This document shows positions 18,422 through 26,700 of a DNA stretch of 64,000 bases, piece after piece. This DNA is from Sphingomonas sp. PAMC 26621 (GTDB lineage Bacteria > Pseudomonadota > Alphaproteobacteria > Sphingomonadales > Sphingomonadaceae), in the NCBI RefSeq assembly GCF_000251145.1, contig NZ_AIDW01000015.1:186001-250000 (forward strand), in the 5' to 3' direction. Positions within the stretch are counted from its first letter, which is position 1; each line of letters starts with the position of its first letter. A program made the translations under genes and the position numbers. The notes beneath the pieces were generated by a model, which searched no databases, was not told where the DNA came from, and was given only the letters and a program-made list of their open reading frames with translations.

Positions 18422-19086
18422 ATGCATGTGTTTGGTAAAGCCGTAATGATCTGTCTCCTATGGGGCGTCGCCAGCGCGGCGCAGGCGAGCAACAATCCGC
18501 AGATGGATGCCGCGGTCCAGCGTATCAACGATCAATGGGCGCACATCCGCTACCAGGTCGCGACCGCGAGGAGCAATATCGCGACCTCGACGTGCTGGCG
18601 GGGCAGGCCGCGCAAGTCGTCGCGCGCTATCCGGGGCGGGCCGAACCGCTCTTGTGGCAAGGCATCGTGACCAGCGAGGAGGCGGCGCGGGCGAGCGTCT
18701 TTCGCCAATTGGGGTTGGCAAAAGCCGCCAAGGCCATCCTCGAGCGCGCCCAAGCAATCGATCCGAATATTGCCGACGGCGGCGTAAAGATGAGCCTGGG
18801 CGTGCTCTATTACCGGGTCCCGGGGTTCCCGGTCGGCTTTGGCAGTACGGCGAAGGCGCGTGCGCTGCTCGAGGGGGCGTTGCGACAGGATCCGCGCGGA
18901 CTCGACAATACCTTTTTCTACGCCGATTTTCTCAACGATGAGGGGCGGCCCGCCGAGGCAAAGATCTATGCCCTTCGCGGGCTGCAGGCACCGGTGAACG
19001 CCAGCCGACCGGTATGGGACGCCGGTCGCCGGGCCGAAATGCGCGCGCTGCTCGCGAAGATCGACGCCAAGCTCAAGCACGCGTGA
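18422..19086 (+). pseudogene. Periplasmic TPR-type protein, frameshifted
   Basis: The gene begins with ATG at 18422, 7 nt after GAGGAG, and a signal peptide (MICLLWGVASAAQAS), then NPQMDAAVQRINDQWAHIRY. At about 18565 the natural reading passes to another frame, where REEQYRDLDVLAGQAAQVV and then TPR-like helices follow (GLAKAAKAILERAQAIDP, ARALLEGALRQDPRGLD, RPAEAKIYALRGLQ). One base is missing or the gene is inactivated: read literally, the first frame stops at 18670. The joined protein would be about 220 residues and periplasmic. Its stop overlaps the GTG of the methyltransferase. It belongs to the cluster by position; TPR proteins usually provide protein contacts. Confidence 0.7.
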
Positions 19087-19682
19087 CCCGGATCGCAACC
19101 GCGCTCGGCCGTCAGCTGGCAAGACCCTGCGGCCTCGGCGGCAGGGTGGTGGCGGACGCCATGCGGCTGGTGAACCGTCGGCCGACGCGCCTTGCCATCG
19201 CCGCGCTGGACCCCCGCCCGGGAGATGCGGTGCTGGACCTGGGGTGCGGGGCGGGCGATGCCATTCCCGCATTGCAGGGCGTCGTCGGAGCCGGGTGCGT
19301 TACGGGTCTGGATCATTCGGATGCGATGATCGCGATCGCGTCCCGACGCTGTCCCGATGCGCATTTCTGCGTCGGACGGTTCGATGCGTTGCCCTTTGCC
19401 GATCACAGTTTCGACCGGATCCTTGCGACGAACGTCGCCTATTTTTGGCACGATTCGCGCGCAGTGCTGGCGGAACTCCGCCGGGTGACACGGCCGCACG
19501 GACGAGTTGTTCTGTACGTGACGGAAGCGGCCGCTCTCGCACGGATTGGTCTCGACAGGAGCGGAACGCATCGCCTGTTCACGGCTGCGACGTTCGGCCA
19601 GATGCTCGGGCCAGCCGCCCGCATCAGCGTGGTCGATGCAGGGTTCGGGGTCCGTGGTCTGATCGGGACGATCGACGGGTGA
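19083..19682 (+). CDS. Class I SAM-dependent methyltransferase
   Basis: A 199-residue methyltransferase starting with a GTG that overlaps the preceding stop (GTGA). The SAM-binding motif I is VLDLGCGAGDAIPAL near residue 50, followed by VTGLDHSDAMIAIA (acidic residue contacting the ribose), FDALPFADHSFDRILATNV (motif II-like) and VLAELRRVTRPHGRVVLYV (motif III). This is the UbiE/Methyltransf_11 type acting on small molecules. Its position in an overlapping gene string argues that it modifies the product of the same cluster. The substrate is not predictable. Confidence 0.85.
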   Translation: MTRIATALGRQLARPCGLGGRVVADAMRLVNRRPTRLAIAALDPRPGDAVLDLGCGAGDAIPALQGVVGAGCVTGLDHSDAMIAIASRRCPDAHFCVGRFDALPFADHSFDRILATNVAYFWHDSRAVLAELRRVTRPHGRVVLYVTEAAALARIGLDRSGTHRLFTAATFGQMLGPAARISVVDAGFGVRGLIGTIDG

Positions 19683-20716
19683 TCGGGACTGCACAAAGGG
19701 GGCCAAGCGCGGCGCGTGACACGATCATGCGCGGAGCGTTGGTGATCCTCTGGCTGGCGATCGCGATCGTTGCGCTGCGGCACATTCCCGCGGGGAGCGC
19801 CGCCGCCCTCAAGCACCTGCCCGGCGGTTTCTGGCTCGCGGCGCTGGCCTATGTGCTGGTTCATCCGCTTGCGGATCTGGCCATCTTCCGGCGGCTGTGG
19901 GGCGTGCGCGATGGAATGTTCGGCGCGATGACCCGGCGATTCCTGAGCAACGAACTCATGTTCGCCTATTCGGGCGACGTCTATCTGTTCGCCTGGGCGC
20001 GCACCCGGGGAATCGCGGCACCCTTGCATGCGATCAAGGACGTTTCGGTGCTTTCCGCATTGGTCGGCAATGGCGTGACGATCGCGTTGGTCGTGCCGTT
20101 CCTGGCAAACCACGGGCTTGCAACGCCGGGGCTGACGTTCCCCCATATCGCCCTGTCCTGCGCGGTCGTGATCGCACCGAGTATCGGGATGATCGGTTTA
20201 CGGCGTCGCCTGCTCAGGATGACGGGCCCCGACGCGCTGTTCGTGACCGGTGTGCATCTGGTGCGAGCGGTCGCGATGCTCGGCTTGCTGATCCCGGTGT
20301 GGCTGACCGTCGAGCCGGGCCTGACGCTCGATACGTGCGTTCTGTTCCTGACGCTCAGGCAACTGATTTCGCGGCTGCCGTTCATGCCGGGCAAGGACAT
20401 GCTGTTCGCAGGGGCAGTTGCCGCGATCGGCAAGGCCGGCGGAGCGGCATCGATCGCGGCGGCGCTGGGTGCGTTCGGGGTCGTGGGGGTCGAGGTGGCA
20501 CTTTCGCTTGTGGTGGCGGCGGCCACTTTGCCCCCCCCCCGGCGTCATCCCGGCCCGGCGGATCAGGCCAGGCCATCGCTAAAGCATGCGTTGGACGGTG
20601 CGATCCCGGAGGATCAGGAGGTGATACAAGGCGCCGGCCACGTGCAATGCGATCACCGCCAGCAGGACGATCGCAACCGTCCCGTGAACGTCCCCCAGCC
20701 ACAGGCCAAGCGGTGA
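19679..20716 (+). CDS. Multispanning membrane protein, flippase-like, C-terminus uncertain
   Basis: A hydrophobic protein with about seven membrane helices (e.g. ALVILWLAIAIVAL, LSALVGNGVTIALVV, VVGVEVALSLVVAAATL) that resembles the lysylphosphatidylglycerol-synthetase-type transmembrane/UPF0104 flippase-like group in layout. The GTG at 19679 overlaps the methyltransferase stop; the ATG at 19727 is the alternative start. After the last helix the gene enters a 10-C tract at 20531. As given, the frame runs on to 20716 through non-conserved sequence and 138 bp into the convergent cytochrome gene. With one C fewer it would stop at 20582, just after the last helix, which looks more natural. In this cluster it could export or flip the product, an inference. 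Confidence 0.6.
   Translation: MIGTAQRGPSAARDTIMRGALVILWLAIAIVALRHIPAGSAAALKHLPGGFWLAALAYVLVHPLADLAIFRRLWGVRDGMFGAMTRRFLSNELMFAYSGDVYLFAWARTRGIAAPLHAIKDVSVLSALVGNGVTIALVVPFLANHGLATPGLTFPHIALSCAVVIAPSIGMIGLRRRLLRMTGPDALFVTGVHLVRAVAMLGLLIPVWLTVEPGLTLDTCVLFLTLRQLISRLPFMPGKDMLFAGAVAAIGKAGGAASIAAALGAFGVVGVEVALSLVVAAATLPPPRRHPGPADQARPSLKHALDGAIPEDQEVIQGAGHVQCDHRQQDDRNRPVNVPQPQAKR
20531..20540 (+). repeat. Poly-C tract of 10
   Basis: Ten consecutive C residues inside the 3' end of the membrane-protein gene. The frame after the tract depends on its length: 10 C extends the protein by about 58 residues beyond the tract, while 9 C gives a stop at 20580-20582. Such a tract can slip during replication, or be miscounted in sequencing. 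Confidence 0.9.
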
Positions 20717-21115
20717 TCCGGTGGCGGACAGGGGCGGCAGGGGAATTGCACCGAACAGCCTGACCGGCCACCCACGCGCGGACGCATTTGCCCAACCAAG
20801 CAAAGGGAGTGCAACGAGAAGCGCGTAAAGCAGGGCATGCGTCCCACGCGATATCCGGCGCAGCGGCGCGGATATCGTTTCGGGCGCTACAGGTTCGCGA
20901 TGGGACAGCCGCCAGACCAGTCGAACCAGCATCACCGCGAGGATCGCGGTGCCGAACGACAGGTGCCAACCGATCAGCCCAACCGGTCGCATGCCGCCAT
21001 GGATGTCAGGCATGGTCCAGGCGATCGCGAATTGTATGACGATCAGCGCCACCACACTCCAGTGCAGCACGCGCGCGACCATGCTGTAACGCGCTGGTCC
21101 TGCACTATCCCTCAT
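20579..21115 (-). CDS. Cytochrome b561-family membrane protein
   Basis: A 178-residue four-helix di-heme cytochrome b561 of the bacterial CybB type, which passes electrons between quinol and periplasmic partners. Start at the ATG giving MRDSAGPARYSMVARVLHWS; an upstream in-frame start at 21136 is possible. Candidate heme ligands are His in ARVLHWSVVALIV (helix 1), GLIGWHLSFGTAIL (helix 2), and two His toward the end (DVHGTVAIVLLAVIALHVAG). The start overlaps the mlaA stop by 11 bp, so it is probably co-transcribed with mlaA. Its 3' end meets the convergent membrane gene head-on. Confidence 0.85.
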   Translation of the reverse strand: MRDSAGPARYSMVARVLHWSVVALIVIQFAIAWTMPDIHGGMRPVGLIGWHLSFGTAILAVMLVRLVWRLSHREPVAPETISAPLRRISRGTHALLYALLVALPLLGWANASARGWPVRLFGAIPLPPLSATGSPLGLWLGDVHGTVAIVLLAVIALHVAGALYHLLILRDRTVQRML

Positions 21116-22186
21116 CGCTATCCTCCCGCGTAGCACTGGTGATGGAGGGAGCGGTCGGCGCGGGCTGTGGTTCCTGGGCGGGGGCGGTTGCCGCGGGCGT
21201 TGACGGCAGGGAAGAGGGTGATGAACGCGTCCTGCCGCGAATGCGGTCGATTTCCGCCTGTCGTCGTCTGAGGTAGAAGTCTCGCGATGTCCTGTAGGGA
21301 TCGGGGACGCCGTCGTGGAGTTCGTGAAGCTGGTCGTCGAATTCCGCGCGGTGATCGAGCGTGCTCAGCACGCCGACCGGTATCGAAAAGGCCAGACTGT
21401 TGAACGGACTGCCCACGGCCACTGGCAAGACGAAGCGGTCGAGCATGCCGCCGGTGAAATCGCGCAGCGTCGTCGGCCCGATCAGGGGGAGGTACAGGAA
21501 TGCGCCGTTCCTGATGCGTAAAACCCGAACGTATCGGCAAAGCCGTTGGGGCGACGAGGCAATTTGAACGGGCGCCGTTTCGCGATATCGAGCACCCCGC
21601 CGATCCCGACCGTGCTGTTCAATGCGAAGCGGCCGAGGGTCTCGGCGGCCTTGCCTGGCTTAAACTGCAAGAGATAGTTGAGGAAGACATCGGGTTCGTG
21701 CAGATTATAGAGGACGTTGCGCAGCCCGCTGCGGACCGGCGAGGGAAGGACCTTTTTATAGGCCATCGCAACCGGCCCGACGAACGCGCGGTCCACTGCC
21801 TGTGTGGCGCCGAACGCCTTGACGTTGATGGCCGCCAGCGGATCAGGGGCAAGCGCCTTTTTGCCCACGACGACGATGTCGCTTTGCGTCCCGGCGTTGC
21901 TCGGGCTGGAGGGGTCGTTCGCCCATTCGGCAACCGGTGTGAATGGCTGGTTGGCACCGACCGGCGTCGGAGCGAATTGCGGTGTCGTTGCGATCGACGT
22001 GGGTGCGTCATACTCGGGCCCTCGATCCTGCGCAAAGGCAGCGACCGGCATGCTGGCGGCTACCAGGAAAGCCGTCGCGATCGACGTCGGCCAAAGCCGG
22101 GGGCGATCAGGCGGGCACGCTGGTCGACTCTTGTCGAGGAGCGGGGCGGCGGACGCGGGTCCGGCGGTGGTTGTCATATCGTTCAT
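21105..22186 (-). pseudogene. mlaA: MlaA/VacJ lipid-asymmetry protein, frameshifted
   Basis: The N-terminal frame begins MNDMTTTAGP, has a signal-like stretch (FLVAASMPVAAFAQ) and then clear MlaA sequence: AINVKAFGATQAVDRAFVGP, NVLYNLHEPDVFLNYLLQ, GRFALNSTVGIGGVLDIA and PNGFADTFGFY. It stops at about 21484. The rest continues in another frame as IRNGAFLYLPLIGPTTLRDF, GGMLDRFVLPVAVGSPFNS and ends at 21105. One base is missing near 21519, within FGFY(G)IRNGA. MlaA sits in the outer membrane and removes misplaced phospholipids with the Mla system. If the deletion is real the protein loses its C-terminal third; otherwise it is a sequencing error. The intact product would be about 360 residues. 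Confidence 0.8.
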
Positions 22187-22781
22187 CCGGGAAAGACGCC
22201 GCGAGCGGTGCACGACCCCAGTCGATTGTTCCGGCTTTGCGCGCGTGCGCCGTCGCGTCGTTCGCGCCCCGATCGGTAACGTCCAGCCGTGCCGGGCGGG
22301 GGGGGCGGGTGATCCGTTCGACCGGCGCGATCGGCGTGACTCTGACCAGCAACACCGGCACCACGCCCACGACGCGCAGCGGCCGGATCGAGCGCGCCCC
22401 ATACGGCGCCGTCATCGACTACCGACGGATCAACAGTGGATCCGTACGGTTCGACGAGTGTCCATAACGCCAGGGTTTGCAGCGACGGATCAATCTGCGG
22501 CAACGTCACCTTCGTGTCGCCGCAGCCCGGTGATCGGGGCGATTGCACGGTCAGCATCGCCCCCTATCGCTGATCACGGCGGCCAAGGCGCGTCCGGCTA
22601 CTCGCTGCGCTCCAGCGATCCGGGGATGGTCCGTGGTGGTGCGCCCGGCACCAAAGTGGCCGGGTCACACAGAAAGCGTACGCGGTTCCGTGCAGATATA
22701 CCTATGGTCGAGAAGGGCAGTCCGTCGCATGCGTCGACGTGGGACCTGACTGGCCAGTCCATGCAGAGGAGCATTCGTTCT
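22187..22781 (+). other. 595-bp gap, possible decayed coding sequence
   Basis: No intact gene is seen. On the plus strand two adjoining frames give protein-like text: GAIGVTLTSNTGTTP and YGAVIDYRRINSGSVRFDE in one, then ARVCSDGSICGNVTFVS and GDRGDCTVSIAPYR with a stop at 22573 in the next. This could be the end of a decayed secreted protein, and a run of 8 G at 22298-22305 lies just upstream. The rest is upstream region for the CheB-like gene (GAGGAG at 22766) and for mlaA. Confidence 0.3.
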
Positions 22782-23360
22782 ATGACACCCCGGGATATCC
22801 CGATCATATGCGTCGGCGGATCGGCGGGTGGTCTCGATGCGTACAAGCGGCTGCTCGACAATCTGCCGAGCGATCTTGGCGCGGCGATCGTGATCGTCAA
22901 CCATTTGCGCACCGTCTCGACCCTGCTCCACGAAATCCTCCCGCGGCATACCGCGATGCCGGTCGAACTCATCACCGAGGGGCTCGATATCCGGCCGAAC
23001 CATGTCTTCATCATTCCCGCGCAACGCGATCTGCATGTGCTGGACGGGGTCTTTCGCCTTGCGCCAATTTCAAAACCCCGGGGCTGGCCCGACGTCATCA
23101 CCGTCTTCCTGCGATCGCTGACGCAATATTGGCACGGTAAGCTCATCGCGGTGATCGTGTCGGGCTATGACGGCGACGGCGCGGACGCGCTGTGCGGCAT
23201 CCGTGCGTGCGGCGGGGTCACGATCGCGCAGTTGCCCGCCTCCGCGGGGCAGGCGGACATGCCCGATAGCGCGATCGCCAGCGGCTGCGTCGATTTCATC
23301 CTGCGTCCCGAGGACATTGCTGCCAAGATCGCGGAAACCCTCGGGTCCGAACGCCCCTGA
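22782..23360 (+). CDS. Stand-alone CheB-type protein-glutamate methylesterase
   Basis: A 192-residue protein that is only the catalytic domain of CheB, without a receiver. The ATG is 10 nt after GAGGAG. The Ser-His-Asp triad appears as CVGGSAGGLDA near residue 11, IVNHLRTVSTLL near residue 39 and SGYDGDGADALCG near residue 129. CheB domains remove methyl groups from chemoreceptor glutamates, or deamidate glutamines. No classical chemotaxis genes are near, but a very large CheB-CheR-kinase hybrid lies on the opposite strand 365 bp away. The two probably belong to an atypical sensory system rather than to motility. Confidence 0.85.
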   Translation: MTPRDIPIICVGGSAGGLDAYKRLLDNLPSDLGAAIVIVNHLRTVSTLLHEILPRHTAMPVELITEGLDIRPNHVFIIPAQRDLHVLDGVFRLAPISKPRGWPDVITVFLRSLTQYWHGKLIAVIVSGYDGDGADALCGIRACGGVTIAQLPASAGQADMPDSAIASGCVDFILRPEDIAAKIAETLGSERP

Positions 23361-23489
23361 AGGTCCATTCGTCGACGATGGCTCCGCCCGTGCGTAGTTC
23401 CCGATCCTTGAGCGGCCCGGTCCGTCGCCATAACGTGGGAAAACCAGACCGCTTCACCCACGCTGCGGTCGGCGAGAAAGACCAGCGCC

Positions 23490-23699
23490 ATGCCAATCGA
23501 AACCAGATCGTTTCTGCGCGACCGGGCCCGCACCGAAGACGTGATCGCCGCGGCGACCGACTGTAGACCCGCCGCATGGTCGCATGCCCATCTGGCGCGT
23601 CTCTATCGGCAGCGTTGCATCGGGACGGCGGGGGAGGCAGCGGCCTGTTGCGACTGCGACATGGGGGCAGAGTGCCGCATCCTGAGCCCTGCTTCGTAG
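23490..23699 (+). CDS. Small Cys-containing hypothetical protein
   Basis: A 69-residue frame between cheB-like and the end of the convergent hybrid-kinase gene. It reads as a plausible protein (MPIETRSFLRDRARTEDVIA, WSHAHLARLYRQRC) and ends with a cluster of cysteines (ACCDCDMGAEC) that could bind metal or form disulfides. No strong ribosome site is visible and no family is recognised. The rest of the 23361-23724 interval shows nothing else. Confidence 0.35.
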   Translation: MPIETRSFLRDRARTEDVIAAATDCRPAAWSHAHLARLYRQRCIGTAGEAAACCDCDMGAECRILSPAS

Positions 23700-23724
23700 C
23701 GTGGCGTCGCGGAACGGAACGGAG

Positions 23725-26700
23725 CTAGGTTTCGTTCGGCCGCTGGCCGGTCGCGCCTGTTGCAGCGGGCGTTTCGGACGGGGGCAGGGGCGTACTGCCA
23801 TTCGCCGGCTTCCCGTCGGCGGCGGCCTGCGCGATGCGCGCGAGTTCGGGGAGCGACTTGGCCTGCATCTTGTGCATGACCGCCGCCCGGTGGTTTTCGA
23901 CGGTGCGCTGGCTGATCCCGAGATCGGTGGCAATGTTCTTGCTGGGGTGTCCCGCCAGGACCAGGTCCATCACTTCGCGCTGGCGACCGGTCAATTCGCC
24001 GACATGCGCGGCGGCTTGCTCCTGCGCGGCGTCGCGCAGCCGCAGGTCGTGCGACTGGTCGATCGCGCGCGCGATGCTGGCGAGCAATTCGACCCGACCG
24101 ACCGGCTTTTCGATGAAGTCGCACGCGCCGCTGCGCATCGCCGAGACCGCGAGACCGATATCGCTGGTGCCCGTGATCAGGATCGCGGGAAGATGGTTGC
24201 CGCGCGCGCGCAGCGCCTCGATCAGCGCCACGCCGCTCATTCCCGTCAGATGCGCATCGACCAGCAGACACCCGTCGTTGCCGGGCCGATACGCGGCCAG
24301 AAAAGCCTCCGCGCTCGGAAAGTCCTCGACCATCCGCCCATCGTCTTCGAGCACCTCGCGGATCGTGGTCAGGACGTGCGGGTCGTCGTCGACGACATAG
24401 GCGACGGATCCGCCCGTGATCGCGCCAGCGCCGGGCACGTGCCACGTCGACGGCAGGGCCCCCGCCATAAGGTGCTCGATCGCCGCAGTCAGGTCCCGCG
24501 CCTTGACCGGCTTGCTCAACTGGACACAGTCCTGTCCCGCGATCCGCGCCAGCGCTTCGCTCGAAATGTCCCCGGTGAGCACGATCGCGGGTAGGCCACG
24601 CGGCAGGCTCGCCCGAAGGCTCCGCAGGAGGTCGATGCCATCCATGCCGCCGGGCAGGTTATAGTCGGTCAGCAGCAGTTCGGGCTTGATCGCGCTGCCG
24701 GCGACCAGGCTGATCGCGGCTGCCGCATCGGACGCAGTCTTGACGATATGTCCTTCGCTCTTGAGCAGTTGCTCGAGCAATTCGACGACGTCCGGGTCGT
24801 CCTCCACGACGACGATCTTGCAGGTGCGCCGGTGCCCGCTCGGGGCAGCATCGCATTCGGATGGTCCTGCGACGGGGCCCGCCGGATCGGCTGCCGGGCA
24901 CGGCAGCGTGATCGTGAAGACCGAACCCTTGTCGGGCTGCGAGCGCACGTCGACGGCATGCCCGAGCAAATGTCCAAGGCGCTGCACGATCGACAGGCCA
25001 AGACCCAGCCCCAGGCTGCGTTCGCGCGCGGCGTTGTCGATCTGATGGAATTCCTCGAAAACGGCGTGCAACTGGTCGGCGGCGATCCCGATCCCGGTAT
25101 CCCAGACCTCGATCCGAAGCGTGTCGCCGGAGCGCCGGCAGCCGAGGAGGATTCTTCCCTTCCTGGTATATTTGATCGCGTTGCCGAGCAGGTTGCGGAT
25201 CATCTGCGTCAGCAGCGTGGCATCGCTCAGGACCAACGCCGCACTCGGCAGGATGTGGAGCGACAAGTTGCGCGCCTGTGCGAGATAACTGAACTCGTCG
25301 CGCAGGAGATCGAGGACGTCGGCGATCGGGAAGACCGCCGGCTTCGCCTCGACCACGCCGGCTTCGATCTGGTTGATGTCGAGTAATGCATTGAGCATGC
25401 CGGACATCGCCGCGAGGGTCTGTCCCTGTCGGGAAAGCAGCTTCCGGGGCTTTTCACCCTCGACGGTCTGGTTGAGCAGCTCCTGCAGCAGCGTCAGCGA
25501 CTGGAGCGGCTGGCGCAGGTCATGGCTCGCCGCTGCGAGAAAACGCGACTTGGCAAGATTGGCGCGGTCCGCCTCGATCTTGGCTGCCTCGAGCGCCTTG
25601 GCTGTGATCTTCCGGTCGGTGGTGTCGGCGAAGGTAATCACGACGCCTTCAACGGCGTCGTCATGTGCGCGATATGGGAAGACCCGACGGAGAAACCACG
25701 TTCCGTTCGGCCCGCTGATCTCGCGGTCGATCAGGGCGTGATCCGCCAGCACCTTGCGCGCATCGCCCAGCAAATCGGGATCGGTCGCGATCGAGCGCAG
25801 ATCGGCGATCGGCCGCCCGATGTCCCCCGCGATGATGTTGAAGACCGACTTGATCGCAGGCGTATAGAACCGGATCTTCAGGTCCATGTCGAGGAAGAGC
25901 GTCGCGACGTTCGTGCTGTAGAGCACGTTCTGCAGATCGTCCGAGGTCAGGCGCTGGCGTTCCAGCGTCTCCTGCAACTGGCTGTTGAGCGCGGTCAACT
26001 CCTCGTTGAGCGACTGCAACTCCTCCTTGGAAGTCAGCAGTTCCTCGTTGGTCGACTGGAACTCCTCGTTGACCGAAAGTGCCTCCTCGTTGATCACCTT
26101 CTGTTCCTGGCTCGACGTTTCCTGATTCAGGATCGACGTCTGCAACTCCGCCTGCGTTGCCTCCAGTTCCCGTTCGAGCTCGCTGACGCGCGCGGCGTCG
26201 CCGCGGTTTGGAGAGGACGCTGCGTCGGCGCTTTTGCCCGGTTCCTCGACAAAGCAGACGAGCAGCATGTCGTCCTGTCCGTCGGCAACTGCTTGGACAT
26301 CGAGCCGAAACCAGATGGCGGTGCCGTCCTGCATCACCCGCGCGCGCCCGCCATCGACGCGCGGTATCGCCTTGCTCACCTTGTCGATCGCGAGCCGGAG
26401 CTTGGTCCGCAGGGTCGGCGAGGCCATCGCGAGCAGGTCGAGCGAGGCATAGCCCGGCGGAATCCGCAGATAGCGATCGGTCGGCCCCATCGAATAGAGA
26501 CACTGGCGTTTGCGATTGATCAGGATGGCGGCGGGCGCGTGGGTGGCGATGACGGCCCGGCGGCAAATGTCCGCGAGCGTGGACTGGCGCTGCGGGGATG
26601 CGGACCGGTCGGTCGTCCCCGGCATCGGCAGGGAGTCGCCGAAGCTCACGGAAAAGCCCGCGTTGCCGGTCCGGCCGCGCGCGACGTGCCGGTAGAAGCG

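Noticed and set aside
23711..23736. GGAAC-N17-CGTT, resembling an EcfG general-stress promoter, on the plus strand
   Set aside because: It points into the 3' end of the oppositely transcribed hybrid kinase and has no plus-strand gene behind it; probably chance.
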